Below are positions 17,027 through 26,527 of a stretch of 51,800 nucleotides of DNA, piece by piece. The notes under the pieces are model-generated. The model was not told the DNA's origin. It saw nothing but the letters and a program-made list of their open reading frames with translations, and ran no database searches. Location: NCBI GenBank assembly GCA_024641785.1, contig JAHECK010000007.1, positions 1 to 51,800 on the forward strand, given 5' to 3'. How positions within the stretch are numbered: the first letter of the stretch is position 1; every line of letters begins with the position of its first letter. The position numbers and the translations under genes are program-made. This DNA is from Flavobacteriales bacterium. Its GTDB lineage: Bacteria; Bacteroidota; Bacteroidia; Flavobacteriales_D; JAHECK01.

Positions 17027-19954
17027 ATGAAAAAACACCGCTTTATTTTGAAGAACCTAATTTTGCTTTTGCCTCTTTTTTTCGTGTTTAATTTATTAAT
17101 TGCACAGGCTCCGGTCTCCTCTTCCTTATCGGATATTGAATTAAATAAAAAGGTGGATGCCCTTTCTATAGAAGATCAAATTGCCCAGCTGATGATGGTA
17201 GCAATGTATCCTAAACAAGGAGAAAGTCATCAAGAAGAGATCATCCAATTAATTCAGGAATATAAAATTGGGGGTTTGATCGTTTTTCAGGGGACAAGCA
17301 GACAGATTCAAGATGATCTTACAACATATCAATCCTTTTCAGAAATACCTTTACTTACATCCATCGATGGGGAATGGGGGCCTGGAATGCGATTAAGCGA
17401 TGCGCCAAATTTCCCCAAAGCGATGCCTTTAGGAGCGATCGAAAACGATTCTTTGATCTATTTAATGGGAAAAGAGATCGCACGAGAACTCAAACAATTG
17501 GGGATTTATGTCAATTTCGCTCCGGTCGTAGATGTAAACAGTAATCCAGATAATCCTGTGATTGGAATTCGTTCATTTGGTGACAAGGCGGATAAAGTGA
17601 CCCAAAAAGCAGGATTTTACCTAAGAGGAATGCAGGACAATGGAGTAATGGCTGTTTTAAAACATTTCCCGGGTCATGGTGATACAGATGCAGATTCACA
17701 CAAAGCTCTTCCTGTTATTAATCATGATAGAGCCTATCTGGATTCAATAGATCTCAAACCCTTTAGGCTGTTGATCAAAGAAGGAGCAATGGGAGTGATG
17801 AGTGCTCATTTAAATGTGCCTGCTTTAGATAATACCGAAGGAAGTATCAGTTCATTTTCTCCTGTAATTATAAAAGGTTTATTAAAAGATGAATTGAATT
17901 TTAAAGGTCTTGTTTACACAGATGCTTTAAATATGAAGGGAGCCAGTGATAATATCTCAAAAGGAAGATTAGAAGTGGAGGCTTTGATCGCAGGAAATGA
18001 TATTCTGCTAATGCCTAAAGATGTTCCCTCAGCTATTGAGGCTATTCTACTTGCGATCGAGAATAAGGAAATTGACAGATCGCAGATCAGAGCCTCATGT
18101 AAGAAAGTATTGTATTATAAAAGTCTTTTAAAGATAAGTCCACCAGCAAAAAAATCCCCGATTAGTAAAGATTTGAATTCATCTTATTCAAAATCTTTAC
18201 AAAAGCAGTTAATTACAAAAAGCTTGACACTTCTTGTCAATCAAAATAATATTATTCCTCTGAAAAAAATAAATCAAAAACGTATTGTCTCGATCAGTAT
18301 TGGAGAAGACGAAAGCGTTTTTTTTAATAAAATGTTGAGGAAATATAGCAATATAAAAACCATAAATCTACCTATGGGGGCAAGTGATGAAAAGCTTAAT
18401 TCAATTAAAAATGAATTGAAGGAAGATGACGTTATCATTTTTAATTTTCAGGGCAATATTTGGACAGCTAAAGACAATTATGGTTACAATCCTAAATGGA
18501 GAAATTTCATATCTGAGATAAATAATGATTATTCAAGCATATTGATTATGTATGGGAATCCATATACATTGACAGATTATAGTGGACTGGATAAATTAAA
18601 TGCAATTTTATTGGTGTATCAGGATGGTAAAGATCAACAGGAATTAGCTGCTCAAGCCATCATGGGGGGCACAGCGATCAATGGAAAATTACCGGTAACA
18701 ATAAGTAAAGATTTTCCAGCAGGATCAGGAATAAACACCCTATCAACTCGACTTGGTTATTCTGATCCGATAGACGTGGGGATGGATGAAAGTTATTTCG
18801 TAAAAATAGATTCGATCGTAAATGATGGAATTCTTAATAAAGCATATCCCGGGGCGCAGGTATTGATCGCCAGAAAGGGGAAAATTGTTTATGATAAAAG
18901 CTTCGGTTATTTTACCTATGATAGTATTCAAGAAGTAGAATCCGATGACCTATATGACATCGCCTCCATAACAAAAATAGCTGCTACAGCTCTTGTACTT
19001 ATGAAGATGGAAGATAAAGGTATGATCAATTTAGATGCTACTTTAGGTGATTTTTTACCGGATCTGGTTGATTCCACTGAGTATGAAAATTTGAAATTCA
19101 GATCCTTGTTAGCCCATCAGGCAGGTTTGCGATCCTGGGTTCCATTTTATCTTAAAACCATGGAAAAGGGCGAATTTAAGTTGAAGACATTTAGTGAAAA
19201 AAAAACGGATATTTATTCAGTAAAAGTAGCGGAAGAACTGTATATCAATAACACCTTTACTGATTCGATCTATTCCTGGATCATCCAAACGCCATTAAAT
19301 AATAAAATAAAGTATCTCTATAGCGATATTGGTTATTATTTCTTTTTAAAAATTATTGAAGAGCAAAATCAAAATTCACTTGAATTTATTTCTAATGATC
19401 TTTTCTATGCTCCTTTAAATCTAAGGTATTGTACTTTTCTTCCTCTAGAAAAATTTGACAAAAGCCAGATCGTGCCTACTGAAGATGATACGCTGTTTAG
19501 AAAGCAACTTATTTGGGGAGATGTTCATGATCCTGGAGCTGCAATGATAGGAGGTGTGGGAGGACATGCGGGGTTATTCTCAAATTCAAATGACTTGGCT
19601 GTTATCATGCAAATGCTTTTGAATAAAGGAAGTTATGGAGGGGAACAATTTTTAAGTGAAGAAGTGATCAATGAATATACAAAATGCCAGTATTGTGAAA
19701 ATGATAATAGAAGAGGAGCGGCTTTTGATAAACCGGTGAGAGATGGCAGCGATGGTCCTACATGTAATTGTTTATCTTTTAAAAGTTTTGGCCATACCGG
19801 ATTTACTGGAACTATGGTATGGGCAGATCCGGTTGAAGAAATTGTTTATGTTTTTCTTTCTAATAGAATCTATCCTTCTGCCGAGAATATCAAATTAATT
19901 AAAATGAATATCCGGACTAAAATTCAAAAAATGATCTATGAGTCATTATTGTAA
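17027..19954 (+). CDS. GH3 beta-N-acetylglucosaminidase fused to a serine hydrolase
   Basis: A 975 aa exported fusion (signal to about residue 27, LLIAQA). Residues about 45-370 are a NagZ-type GH3 domain with KHFPGHGDTDADSH (212-225, the His/Asp general-acid loop) and nucleophile D299 in VYTDALNMKG. Residues about 385-570 resemble the GH3 C-terminal alpha/beta domain. From about 590 a beta-lactamase/class C serine hydrolase follows, with SITK (647-650), a YSD motif near 765 and HTG near 923. Such fusions are known in Bacteroidota. A role in muropeptide cleavage or peptidoglycan recycling is likely; the substrate of the hydrolase domain is open. It diverges from the WD40 gene. Confidence 0.87.
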   Translation: MKKHRFILKNLILLLPLFFVFNLLIAQAPVSSSLSDIELNKKVDALSIEDQIAQLMMVAMYPKQGESHQEEIIQLIQEYKIGGLIVFQGTSRQIQDDLTTYQSFSEIPLLTSIDGEWGPGMRLSDAPNFPKAMPLGAIENDSLIYLMGKEIARELKQLGIYVNFAPVVDVNSNPDNPVIGIRSFGDKADKVTQKAGFYLRGMQDNGVMAVLKHFPGHGDTDADSHKALPVINHDRAYLDSIDLKPFRLLIKEGAMGVMSAHLNVPALDNTEGSISSFSPVIIKGLLKDELNFKGLVYTDALNMKGASDNISKGRLEVEALIAGNDILLMPKDVPSAIEAILLAIENKEIDRSQIRASCKKVLYYKSLLKISPPAKKSPISKDLNSSYSKSLQKQLITKSLTLLVNQNNIIPLKKINQKRIVSISIGEDESVFFNKMLRKYSNIKTINLPMGASDEKLNSIKNELKEDDVIIFNFQGNIWTAKDNYGYNPKWRNFISEINNDYSSILIMYGNPYTLTDYSGLDKLNAILLVYQDGKDQQELAAQAIMGGTAINGKLPVTISKDFPAGSGINTLSTRLGYSDPIDVGMDESYFVKIDSIVNDGILNKAYPGAQVLIARKGKIVYDKSFGYFTYDSIQEVESDDLYDIASITKIAATALVLMKMEDKGMINLDATLGDFLPDLVDSTEYENLKFRSLLAHQAGLRSWVPFYLKTMEKGEFKLKTFSEKKTDIYSVKVAEELYINNTFTDSIYSWIIQTPLNNKIKYLYSDIGYYFFLKIIEEQNQNSLEFISNDLFYAPLNLRYCTFLPLEKFDKSQIVPTEDDTLFRKQLIWGDVHDPGAAMIGGVGGHAGLFSNSNDLAVIMQMLLNKGSYGGEQFLSEEVINEYTKCQYCENDNRRGAAFDKPVRDGSDGPTCNCLSFKSFGHTGFTGTMVWADPVEEIVYVFLSNRIYPSAENIKLIKMNIRTKIQKMIYESLL

Positions 19955-20040
19955 GTCACTGAATTAAAAGTATTTTCAAATTATCCATCAGCATTCTTTC
20001 GAATAGCATATTTTATGACATTTTCGAGGATAGTAATTAC

Positions 20041-20048
20041 TACTTTTG
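20041..20048 (+). promoter_or_regulatory. candidate -7 box for bshA
   Basis: TACTTTTG fits the TAnnTTTG consensus, 20 bp before the bshA ATG. The expected -33 position holds TTTTCG rather than TTTG, so the match is partial. Confidence 0.4.
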
Positions 20049-20068
20049 TTTAAATAAAGATCTGAAAA

Positions 20069-21211
20069 ATGAAAATTGGAATTGTTTGTTACCCAACTTT
20101 TGGAGGTAGTGGAGTTGTCGCGACTGAATTAGGTAAAGCATTAGCAGAAAGAGGGCATCAGGTTCATTTTATCACTTATAACGAACCCGTTCGATTAGGA
20201 TCATTTAGCAAGAATATTTTTTATCATGAAGTAAGGGTATCGGAATATCCACTTTTTGATTATCCTCCGTATGAACTGGTACTTACCAGTAAACTTGTGG
20301 ATGTAGTAAAATACGAGAAGCTTGATCTGCTTCATGTACATTATGCTATTCCTCATGCTTCGGCTGCATACAATGCAAAACACATTTTAGAATGTGAGGG
20401 CATTCATATTCCTTATATTACTACTTTGCACGGTACAGATATCACTCTAGTTGGAAAAGACCCTTCTTTTGAACCCGTAATTACATTTGCTATCAATCAA
20501 AGCGATGGGGTAACAGCCGTTTCTCAAAGTTTAAAAGACGATACATTTGAGCATTTTAATATCACTCGGGATATTGAAGTCATTCCTAATTTTGTAAACT
20601 TAGATACCATTGAACATAAATGGGAAGAGAAGCATGGACTTAAAAAAATGTATGCTCCAAATGGAGAGTTGATCATTAGTCACATTTCGAATTTCAGAAA
20701 AGTTAAAAGGATACCTGATATCCTTAAGATCTTTGCAAAAGTTCGGAAAGAAAAGCCTGCCAAATTGTTATTAGTAGGAGATGGTCCCGAAAGAGTACAT
20801 ATTCGAAACCAATGCGAGGAACTCGGAATTTGTGATGATGTAATTTTAATGGGGAAATTGAAGTCACCCGATGAGATCCTGTCTATTTCAGATCTGTTTT
20901 TATTAACCTCAGAAAATGAAAGCTTTGGATTGGCAGCGCTCGAAGCAATGGCATATGGTGTTCCTGTAATTTCTAGTAATACGGGTGGGATCCCAGAAGT
21001 AAATAAGCATGGCTATTCAGGTTTTCTAAGTGATGTAGGTGATATAGATGACATGGTAAAAAATGCGCTAATCATCCTTAAAGATGAAAAAGCATTGAAT
21101 AAATTTAAAGAGCAAGCAAGAAAACAAGCCGAATTATTTGATATTAATAAAGTACTACCTCTCTACATAAATTTTTACAATAAGATACTTAACAATAAAA
21201 AGAAAGTATAA
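20069..21211 (+). CDS. bshA: N-acetyl-alpha-D-glucosaminyl L-malate synthase BshA
   Basis: Predicted GT4 glycosyltransferase that joins N-acetylglucosamine from UDP-GlcNAc to L-malate, the first step of bacillithiol synthesis, in the cytoplasm. The 380 aa protein begins MKIGIVCYPTFGGSGVVATELG, the BshA-specific start. It continues with HVHYAIPHASAAY and ITTLHGTDITLVG, and ends its GT-B fold with the nucleotide-binding ENESFGLAALEAMAYGVPVI segment. bshB and bshC are not in the window. A rho-independent terminator follows. This is one of the firmest calls in the region. Confidence 0.95.
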   Translation: MKIGIVCYPTFGGSGVVATELGKALAERGHQVHFITYNEPVRLGSFSKNIFYHEVRVSEYPLFDYPPYELVLTSKLVDVVKYEKLDLLHVHYAIPHASAAYNAKHILECEGIHIPYITTLHGTDITLVGKDPSFEPVITFAINQSDGVTAVSQSLKDDTFEHFNITRDIEVIPNFVNLDTIEHKWEEKHGLKKMYAPNGELIISHISNFRKVKRIPDILKIFAKVRKEKPAKLLLVGDGPERVHIRNQCEELGICDDVILMGKLKSPDEILSISDLFLLTSENESFGLAALEAMAYGVPVISSNTGGIPEVNKHGYSGFLSDVGDIDDMVKNALIILKDEKALNKFKEQARKQAELFDINKVLPLYINFYNKILNNKKKV

Positions 21212-21256
21212 TGAAATAGTAGCTTGGGATTTGTTGACAGCTATTATAATTTTTTT

Positions 21257-21291
21257 AAGCCCTTATCTTAATTTAGCTAAGGGTTTTTTTG
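21257..21291 (+). terminator. rho-independent terminator after bshA
   Basis: CCCTTA (21260-21265) pairs with TAAGGG (21278-21283), with further A-T/G-T pairs at the base, followed by a run of seven T. Confidence 0.75.
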
Positions 21292-21302
21292 TTTTCAATT
21301 CT

Positions 21303-21310
21303 TAACTTTG
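21303..21310 (+). promoter_or_regulatory. candidate -7 box for the TPR gene
   Basis: TAACTTTG matches TAnnTTTG and ends only 6 bases before the ATG at 21316, so transcription would start at or next to the start codon. It lies directly downstream of the bshA terminator. No good -33 TTG. Confidence 0.4.
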
Positions 21311-21315
21311 TTCCT

Positions 21316-21900
21316 ATGAAGGCAATCGAATCATTTAATATAGCTGAAAAGTTTTTCGATAAAGGTGATTTTAAAGAGAGTATTCGCCTTTATAGTCAGG
21401 CGATCGAACTTGATCCTCAAAATGCAAATTATATTGCACAAAGAGGAGTCGCTTTTTTTCATTTCGGGAAAAATGAAGAAGCTTTATATGATCTTGATCT
21501 TGCACTAAAGTTAGAGCCTACTAATCCTTTCCGCTACGCTTCCAGAGCGTTTATATTAAGTAATTTGAATCGAATCGATGAGGCTATTTCTGATTATAAA
21601 AAAACCATAGAATTGGATCCTGAAGATTCCATCGCTTACAATAATCTGGGGCTATTAGAAGAGAAAAAAGGATATAGAGAATCTGCCCAAAATAATTTTA
21701 AAAAAGCAGATGATTTGGAAGGAATCCATTTAAGATCTTCAAATAATGTGAAAGCAAACGATCAATCTTTGAAGAGTGAAAGTAAAGACTTTGAAAAGGA
21801 TCTTAAAGAGCTATCTTACTTTCAATTTATAAGACGCGTTATTTCGGATTCAAAATTGCGTAAAGATTTCTATCGATTTATACGGAATGGCTTTAAATAG
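21316..21900 (+). CDS. TPR-repeat protein
   Basis: A 194 aa cytoplasmic protein with three or four tetratricopeptide repeats in the first 120 residues (AEKFFDKGDFKESIRLYSQAIELDPQNA; FHFGKNEEALYDLDLALKLEPTNP; NRIDEAISDYKKTIELDPED; NNLGLLEEKKGYRESAQNNF), followed by a charged, helical C-terminal tail of about 60 residues. I start at the ATG at 21316, since the track start (21289) falls in the T-run of the bshA terminator. It presumably binds another protein; the partner cannot be told from context. Confidence 0.82.
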   Translation: MKAIESFNIAEKFFDKGDFKESIRLYSQAIELDPQNANYIAQRGVAFFHFGKNEEALYDLDLALKLEPTNPFRYASRAFILSNLNRIDEAISDYKKTIELDPEDSIAYNNLGLLEEKKGYRESAQNNFKKADDLEGIHLRSSNNVKANDQSLKSESKDFEKDLKELSYFQFIRRVISDSKLRKDFYRFIRNGFK

Positions 21901-21954
21901 TATTTATTAGTTATAATATTCCCTTTCTTTTGTTAATTTCAAAGCTTATTCCTT

Positions 21955-24714
21955 TTGGCATTGAAAACTTTCCTCGATCAAATAATCGAACGCATTAATT
22001 CAGAATATAATGACATCTCAAAGGTCATTTTAATTCTACCTTCTAAACGTTCCTGTCTATTTTTTAAAGAACGATTAATAAAATCGGGCCTTCGTTCTTC
22101 CTGGCTTCCAAAAGTACTTACCCTAAATCAGTTTGTAGAAAGTGTTTTCCCGGGAAGGATCGAAAATCACCTTACTCAGTTATCAGAATTATATAGTATT
22201 GCGAGAAAAATGAAACTCAATGAAGCCGATTCTTTCGAGAATTTTTATCGTTGGGGTGATGTGCTTTTGCATGATTTTAATAGCATCGATTCGTATGAAG
22301 TTGAAGGAAAAGACCTTTATCGAAATTTAAAAGAGATAGAAAAAATTGAACGCTGGAGTTTTTTAGAAGATCCTTTAAGTGAAAGTCAAATTGCTTTCAA
22401 TGATTTTTGGATGAAGCAGGGTGATATTTATGCTGAATTCAATCTTCTCTTAAAGCAAAGAAATTCCGCTTCGGGAGCGATGGCTTTGAAATGGATAAAT
22501 GAAAACATTGATACGGTTCTCTCTCGATTTGAAGAAAATCATTTTATTATCGCTGGTTTTAACGCCTTAAGTAAGGGAGAACAAAAATTGATATCTCAAT
22601 TATTGAAAATGGGAAACTCCTATTTTCTTCCTGATAACGATCTTTTTTTCGTTAAAGGAAAAAGAGAAGCCGGTCATTTTTATCGTCAATTAAAAAAGAA
22701 TTATCACTGGAAAGGTTTAAATGAACTTAATGAAAGTTTTGCTCAGGATCCTAAAGAGATCGAGATAATCAGCGTTACACAGAGAAGCGCTATGGCATTA
22801 GTGTGCTCTCAATTATTAGCAAAAGAGAATGATTTAAGTAATACGGCTCTGGTATTGGGAGATGAAAGCTTACTCCAATCTGTTATCACTACCCTTCCAA
22901 AAAATGTTGGATCAGTAAATATAACAATGGGTTATAGTCTTAGAGATACCCCGGCTTATGATCTTTTTCTTTCCTTTTACGCCATACAATTGCGAATAAA
23001 AAGCAAGAGTAAAGAGATCTACCATAAAGACTTTATTCGCTTTTTAAATCATCCTTACGTCGCTAAGTTATTTGGAGAAAAATTCATTCGTGAACTCAAG
23101 CAACTTATTGTAAGTCAGAATTTGATTTTCATTTCTAAGAAACATTTGAAAGAACTAAAGGAAGAAAATAAGCTTCCCTTGCTAATGGAGAATATGCTTT
23201 TTTCTACTTGGAAGAATTTCCCAGATGATCCAGCTAAGCAATTACTCTACTTTACAGATGAGTTTAGTAAAATTCTTGATGTAGAAAAACAAGCGCTGGA
23301 CCTTGAATATCTGTTTCATTTAAAAAAGATCATTCAACAGTTATCGAAACACATCGAAGCTTATAAAATAGCTCTGGGACTAGGTGGTTATAAAGTGCTT
23401 TTTACAGAATTACTAAAATCCCAATCGATCTCATTCCAGGGAGAACCATTAGAGGGTTTGCAAGTGATGGGATTGCTTGAAACTCGAACCTTAGACTTCG
23501 AACACATTATTTTAATTGGGGCAAATGAAGGGAGTATTCCGAAGACTTCCTTTGCTCAGTCATTTATACCCTGGGATTTGAAACATTATTTCGGACTTCC
23601 GGGGCGAAAAGAACAAGACGCTTTATATGCTTATTATTTTTATCGTTTGATCCAGCGTGCAAAGAAGATCTCATTTATTTATAATAGTAATTCAGGTAAA
23701 GATCTAAAATCAGTGGAGGCATCCAGGTATTTAAGACAGCTCAGTTATTATAAAGAAAAAGGTTTGCTAAATTTTAATATAAAGGAGTATCAAGTCAAAT
23801 TAGATCACCTTCCAAAGCCATTGTCGGAAATAAAATTACAAAGGGATGATTTTTACAGAGATAAACTGAAAGAAAAATTGGAAAAAAGTGCTTCTCCAAC
23901 TTCTTTGGCAACTTATTTAAACTGTCCTCTTGATTTTTATTTTAAATACATTTTAGGCTTAAGAGAAAGCGATGAAATCGATGAAGAGATGGGTGCAGAT
24001 GTGATTGGAAACATCATACATAAAGTACTGGAAACGCTATATAAACCCTATGTAGGAAGGCGGCCCGATTTTTCAAAAATTGAGACTGAATTAGAGAGTG
24101 TATTAAAAGATGAAATTTCGAAAGAAATGAAAAACCGTTGGATCACAACGGGGATCAATCAAATGAATATTCAGATAATTAAGACACTTTTGATCAAGTT
24201 CCTCAAAATGGATAAACATTTTATTGAAGATCAGTTAGCACAGGGAAATCATTTTGAAATTGTTAATTTAGAAGAAGGTTTAAGTCGAAAATTCACTTTA
24301 GAAGTTAATGGAGAAAACATTGTTATTAATTTAAAAGGGATTGCTGATCGAATTGATAAAGTAAATTCAACATTGCGAATAATTGATTATAAAACAGGTA
24401 AAGTTGAAAAATTAAATAGGGTAGAGCTGAGCAAAGTATTTGAAGATGCTTCCTGGTCAAAGGCTTTACAATTATTAATGTACCGAGCTATGTATGATAA
24501 TTTTACTGATCCTGATCTTGAAGTTGGTATTGTGGGTTTTAGGGATTTAAATAAATATGTTCAAACTATTAATTTGAAAAAAGATAATGAGGATAATGTA
24601 AAAGAACTCTTTTTTCAAGGTCTTCAAGATTTACTTCATTCGATGTTTTACGATACTTCGGAAATTATACATAATCCTAAAAGTAAATGGTGTAAATTCT
24701 GTGAATTAAAATAA
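21955..24714 (+). CDS. AddB-like PD-(D/E)XK nuclease
   Basis: Predicted RecB-family nuclease subunit similar to AddB of AddAB-type DNA break-processing complexes. The 919 aa protein has an N-terminal degenerate helicase-like part (VILILPSKRSCLFFKERLI near residue 20) and a C-terminal nuclease domain with GNIIHKVLETLY, the core DYKTGK at 811-816 and QLLMYRAMY. Cysteines C657 (LNCPLDFYF), C913 and C916 match three of the four iron-sulfur ligands of AddB, but the protein stops three residues after C916, without the fourth. No ATG precedes the conserved N terminus; a TTG at 21955 or 21961 must start it, 21961 giving MKTFLDQI. An adjacent addA is absent. Confidence 0.82.
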   Translation: MALKTFLDQIIERINSEYNDISKVILILPSKRSCLFFKERLIKSGLRSSWLPKVLTLNQFVESVFPGRIENHLTQLSELYSIARKMKLNEADSFENFYRWGDVLLHDFNSIDSYEVEGKDLYRNLKEIEKIERWSFLEDPLSESQIAFNDFWMKQGDIYAEFNLLLKQRNSASGAMALKWINENIDTVLSRFEENHFIIAGFNALSKGEQKLISQLLKMGNSYFLPDNDLFFVKGKREAGHFYRQLKKNYHWKGLNELNESFAQDPKEIEIISVTQRSAMALVCSQLLAKENDLSNTALVLGDESLLQSVITTLPKNVGSVNITMGYSLRDTPAYDLFLSFYAIQLRIKSKSKEIYHKDFIRFLNHPYVAKLFGEKFIRELKQLIVSQNLIFISKKHLKELKEENKLPLLMENMLFSTWKNFPDDPAKQLLYFTDEFSKILDVEKQALDLEYLFHLKKIIQQLSKHIEAYKIALGLGGYKVLFTELLKSQSISFQGEPLEGLQVMGLLETRTLDFEHIILIGANEGSIPKTSFAQSFIPWDLKHYFGLPGRKEQDALYAYYFYRLIQRAKKISFIYNSNSGKDLKSVEASRYLRQLSYYKEKGLLNFNIKEYQVKLDHLPKPLSEIKLQRDDFYRDKLKEKLEKSASPTSLATYLNCPLDFYFKYILGLRESDEIDEEMGADVIGNIIHKVLETLYKPYVGRRPDFSKIETELESVLKDEISKEMKNRWITTGINQMNIQIIKTLLIKFLKMDKHFIEDQLAQGNHFEIVNLEEGLSRKFTLEVNGENIVINLKGIADRIDKVNSTLRIIDYKTGKVEKLNRVELSKVFEDASWSKALQLLMYRAMYDNFTDPDLEVGIVGFRDLNKYVQTINLKKDNEDNVKELFFQGLQDLLHSMFYDTSEIIHNPKSKWCKFCELK

Positions 24715-24715
24715 T

Positions 24716-25195
24716 ATGAAAGCACTTAACTCCCTGGTATTTTTATTTCTACTTGTCTTTAGCTCTTGTTCAGCTCAGAAAGAAAGCGCTAAAGTCAATA
24801 TTTTAATGAATGATTCTTTATTCACTATAGTCAATTCGAGTGTTAGGGATATCTATCCGGGTATAGATGATGGAAATAATCGCTATCGTCAGCAATGGAT
24901 CATTATGCTTGAGGGTCCTAGTCAGGTAAAATGTAATTTGATTTTATTATTAAAGGGATATCAGATCCCGATTGGCGAATTAGGGACAATGGGAATTGTT
25001 ATTGGCAGTGATACCGACAATTATCAAATTGCATTTGATGTAAATTACCCACTGGAATTAAATTATTCAAAAAGCGAGATCGATGTGTTTACCGATGCCG
25101 TCCTTTTAATTGTAAAGGAAAAGGATAAAATTCAGCTGAAAATAGAAGAACTTACTATTTTGGAACCCATCATTTATCCATCTGCAGCGCATTAA
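24716..25195 (+). CDS. small lipoprotein of unknown function
   Basis: A 159 aa protein beginning with a lipoprotein signal (LLVFSSC, lipidated cysteine C18). The mature part is a beta-rich domain of about 140 residues with no motif I recognise (IVNSSVRDIYPGI, GYQIPIGELGTMGIVIG). Its ATG lies one base after the stop of the nuclease gene, so it is likely on the same transcript, although an outer-membrane lipoprotein has no obvious link to DNA repair. Confidence 0.75.
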   Translation: MKALNSLVFLFLLVFSSCSAQKESAKVNILMNDSLFTIVNSSVRDIYPGIDDGNNRYRQQWIIMLEGPSQVKCNLILLLKGYQIPIGELGTMGIVIGSDTDNYQIAFDVNYPLELNYSKSEIDVFTDAVLLIVKEKDKIQLKIEELTILEPIIYPSAAH

Positions 25196-25220
25196 AGAAA
25201 AGGATCATTAAATCAGGTTA

Positions 25221-25823
25221 TTATAATCGAATGATTCGATCTGTTCCTACAATGCTATTATCATTTAAGAGTCGAATAATATAAGTGCCGGACTCCCATT
25301 CTCCAATAGATATTGGATTCATCACTCCAGAGATATATTTAGAGCTTAATACTTTTTTCCCATTAATGTCAATAATATCAATAGTCGCATTTTGATAAGC
25401 ATTATCAATATAAATATTTACTAGGTCATCACTTGGATTGGGAAAAACAGCAAATCCAATTTCTTTGGTGTTATAAAAAAGCACTTCTAAAGGAGTAGTA
25501 AATCCTTGTGAACCCAATTGTAATTTATAATAATTCAATTGATTTTCGATCGGATTTGAATGCAGAAAGCTATAAGGTTCCGAATCGATGATCTCGCCGC
25601 ATAAGCCCGGAATTTCTCCTATTTCAGTATAGCTAACATTATCGCTCGAATGATATATTATTATTCCATTACAGTTATTACCTCCGCTTATATTCCAAGA
25701 TAACAACACTTGACCATTTTGTGCTTCACCATTAAAAAAACTTAGTATAGGATGTGATTGGGCAAAAGCCGCACTTATTGCGGTCAAAAAAATAAGTATT
25801 AATGCACTGCTCTTTTTTATCAT
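25221..25823 (-). CDS. small T9SS-secreted protein with sorting domain
   Basis: A 200 aa secreted protein: signal peptide to about residue 21 (ISAAFAQ), a short fibronectin-III-like beta domain (about 25-115, GQVLLSWNISG ... YYKLQL) and a type A T9SS C-terminal sorting domain (FAVFPNPSDDLVNIYI through YIIRLL, about 125-200). Nearly the whole mature protein is the FN3-like unit plus the tail, so it may be an adhesin or matrix component. The ATG overlaps the pseudouridine synthase stop by 4 bp, an unexpected operon mate. Confidence 0.85.
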   Translation of the reverse strand: MIKKSSALILIFLTAISAAFAQSHPILSFFNGEAQNGQVLLSWNISGGNNCNGIIIYHSSDNVSYTEIGEIPGLCGEIIDSEPYSFLHSNPIENQLNYYKLQLGSQGFTTPLEVLFYNTKEIGFAVFPNPSDDLVNIYIDNAYQNATIDIIDINGKKVLSSKYISGVMNPISIGEWESGTYIIRLLNDNSIVGTDRIIRL

Positions 25824-26527
25824 GATACGCTTTTAACGAAAAAATTCCATAATTCGTCTTTTGGAGGCGGAGCAATAAGTTTAATTTCTGTTTTTTGAAT
25901 GGGATGGATAAAATACAATTCTCTAGCGTGCAAACAAATGGAAGCATCAGGATTTGATCTTTTAGCGCCATATTTAAGATCTCCCTTTATAATACATCCC
26001 ATTGAAGCCAATTGCACTCTAATTTGATGATGTCTTCCTGTAATAGGAGAAACAGCTAAGAGAAAAAACCGATCACTGCTGGCAATGAGTGAATAATTAA
26101 GTTCTGCTCGTTTACTGCCAGTCGTTTCACCTTTTGTGACAAAGGATTTATTTTTGACTTCATTTTTTTTAAGATAGTCGATTCGATTCCCTTGAATTAT
26201 TTTAGGTTTATCCTCTACTATGGCCCAATAAGTTTTTTGAAAAGATTTATCCTTTAGTTGGGCATTCATTCTAGTTAAAGCCTTACTGGTTTTTGCAAAA
26301 ACAACGATTCCGCTTACAGGTCGATCGATTCGATGGATCACGCCCATAAAAACATTTCCGGGCTTATTATCTCTATTCTTAATAAAGGTTTTTAGAATTT
26401 CACTTAGGGGAATATCCCCGGTTTTATCACCCTGAACAATATCCCCGGGTCGCTTATTTATAGCGATGAGGTGATTATCTTCATAGATAATCTGAATATT
26501 TGAAGGATCTGTCCGTTCCTTAGCCAA
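25820..26527 (-). CDS. RluA-family pseudouridine synthase
   Basis: Predicted RNA pseudouridine synthase of the RluA family, isomerising uridine in rRNA or tRNA. The 235 aa protein has the catalytic motif HRIDRPVSG with Asp68, the early YEDNHLIAINKRPG strand (15-28) and RHHQIRVQLASMG near the C terminus. It lacks an N-terminal S4 RNA-binding domain, as in the shorter RluA/TruC-like members. Its ATG directly follows the panB stop. The exact target base cannot be assigned. Confidence 0.88.
   Translation of the reverse strand: MAKERTDPSNIQIIYEDNHLIAINKRPGDIVQGDKTGDIPLSEILKTFIKNRDNKPGNVFMGVIHRIDRPVSGIVVFAKTSKALTRMNAQLKDKSFQKTYWAIVEDKPKIIQGNRIDYLKKNEVKNKSFVTKGETTGSKRAELNYSLIASSDRFFLLAVSPITGRHHQIRVQLASMGCIIKGDLKYGAKRSNPDASICLHARELYFIHPIQKTEIKLIAPPPKDELWNFFVKSVS

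Noticed and set aside
16946-17038. N-terminal extension of the WD40 ORF (MFFHSKATGILKIL...)
   Set aside because: It overlaps the start of the divergent GH3 gene and the promoter region; the ATG at 16945 fits the first WD40 repeat.
24690-24740. Frameshift at the end of the AddB-like gene hiding the fourth cysteine
   Set aside because: Alternative frames after CKFC do not contain a further Cys codon before the next gene begins.
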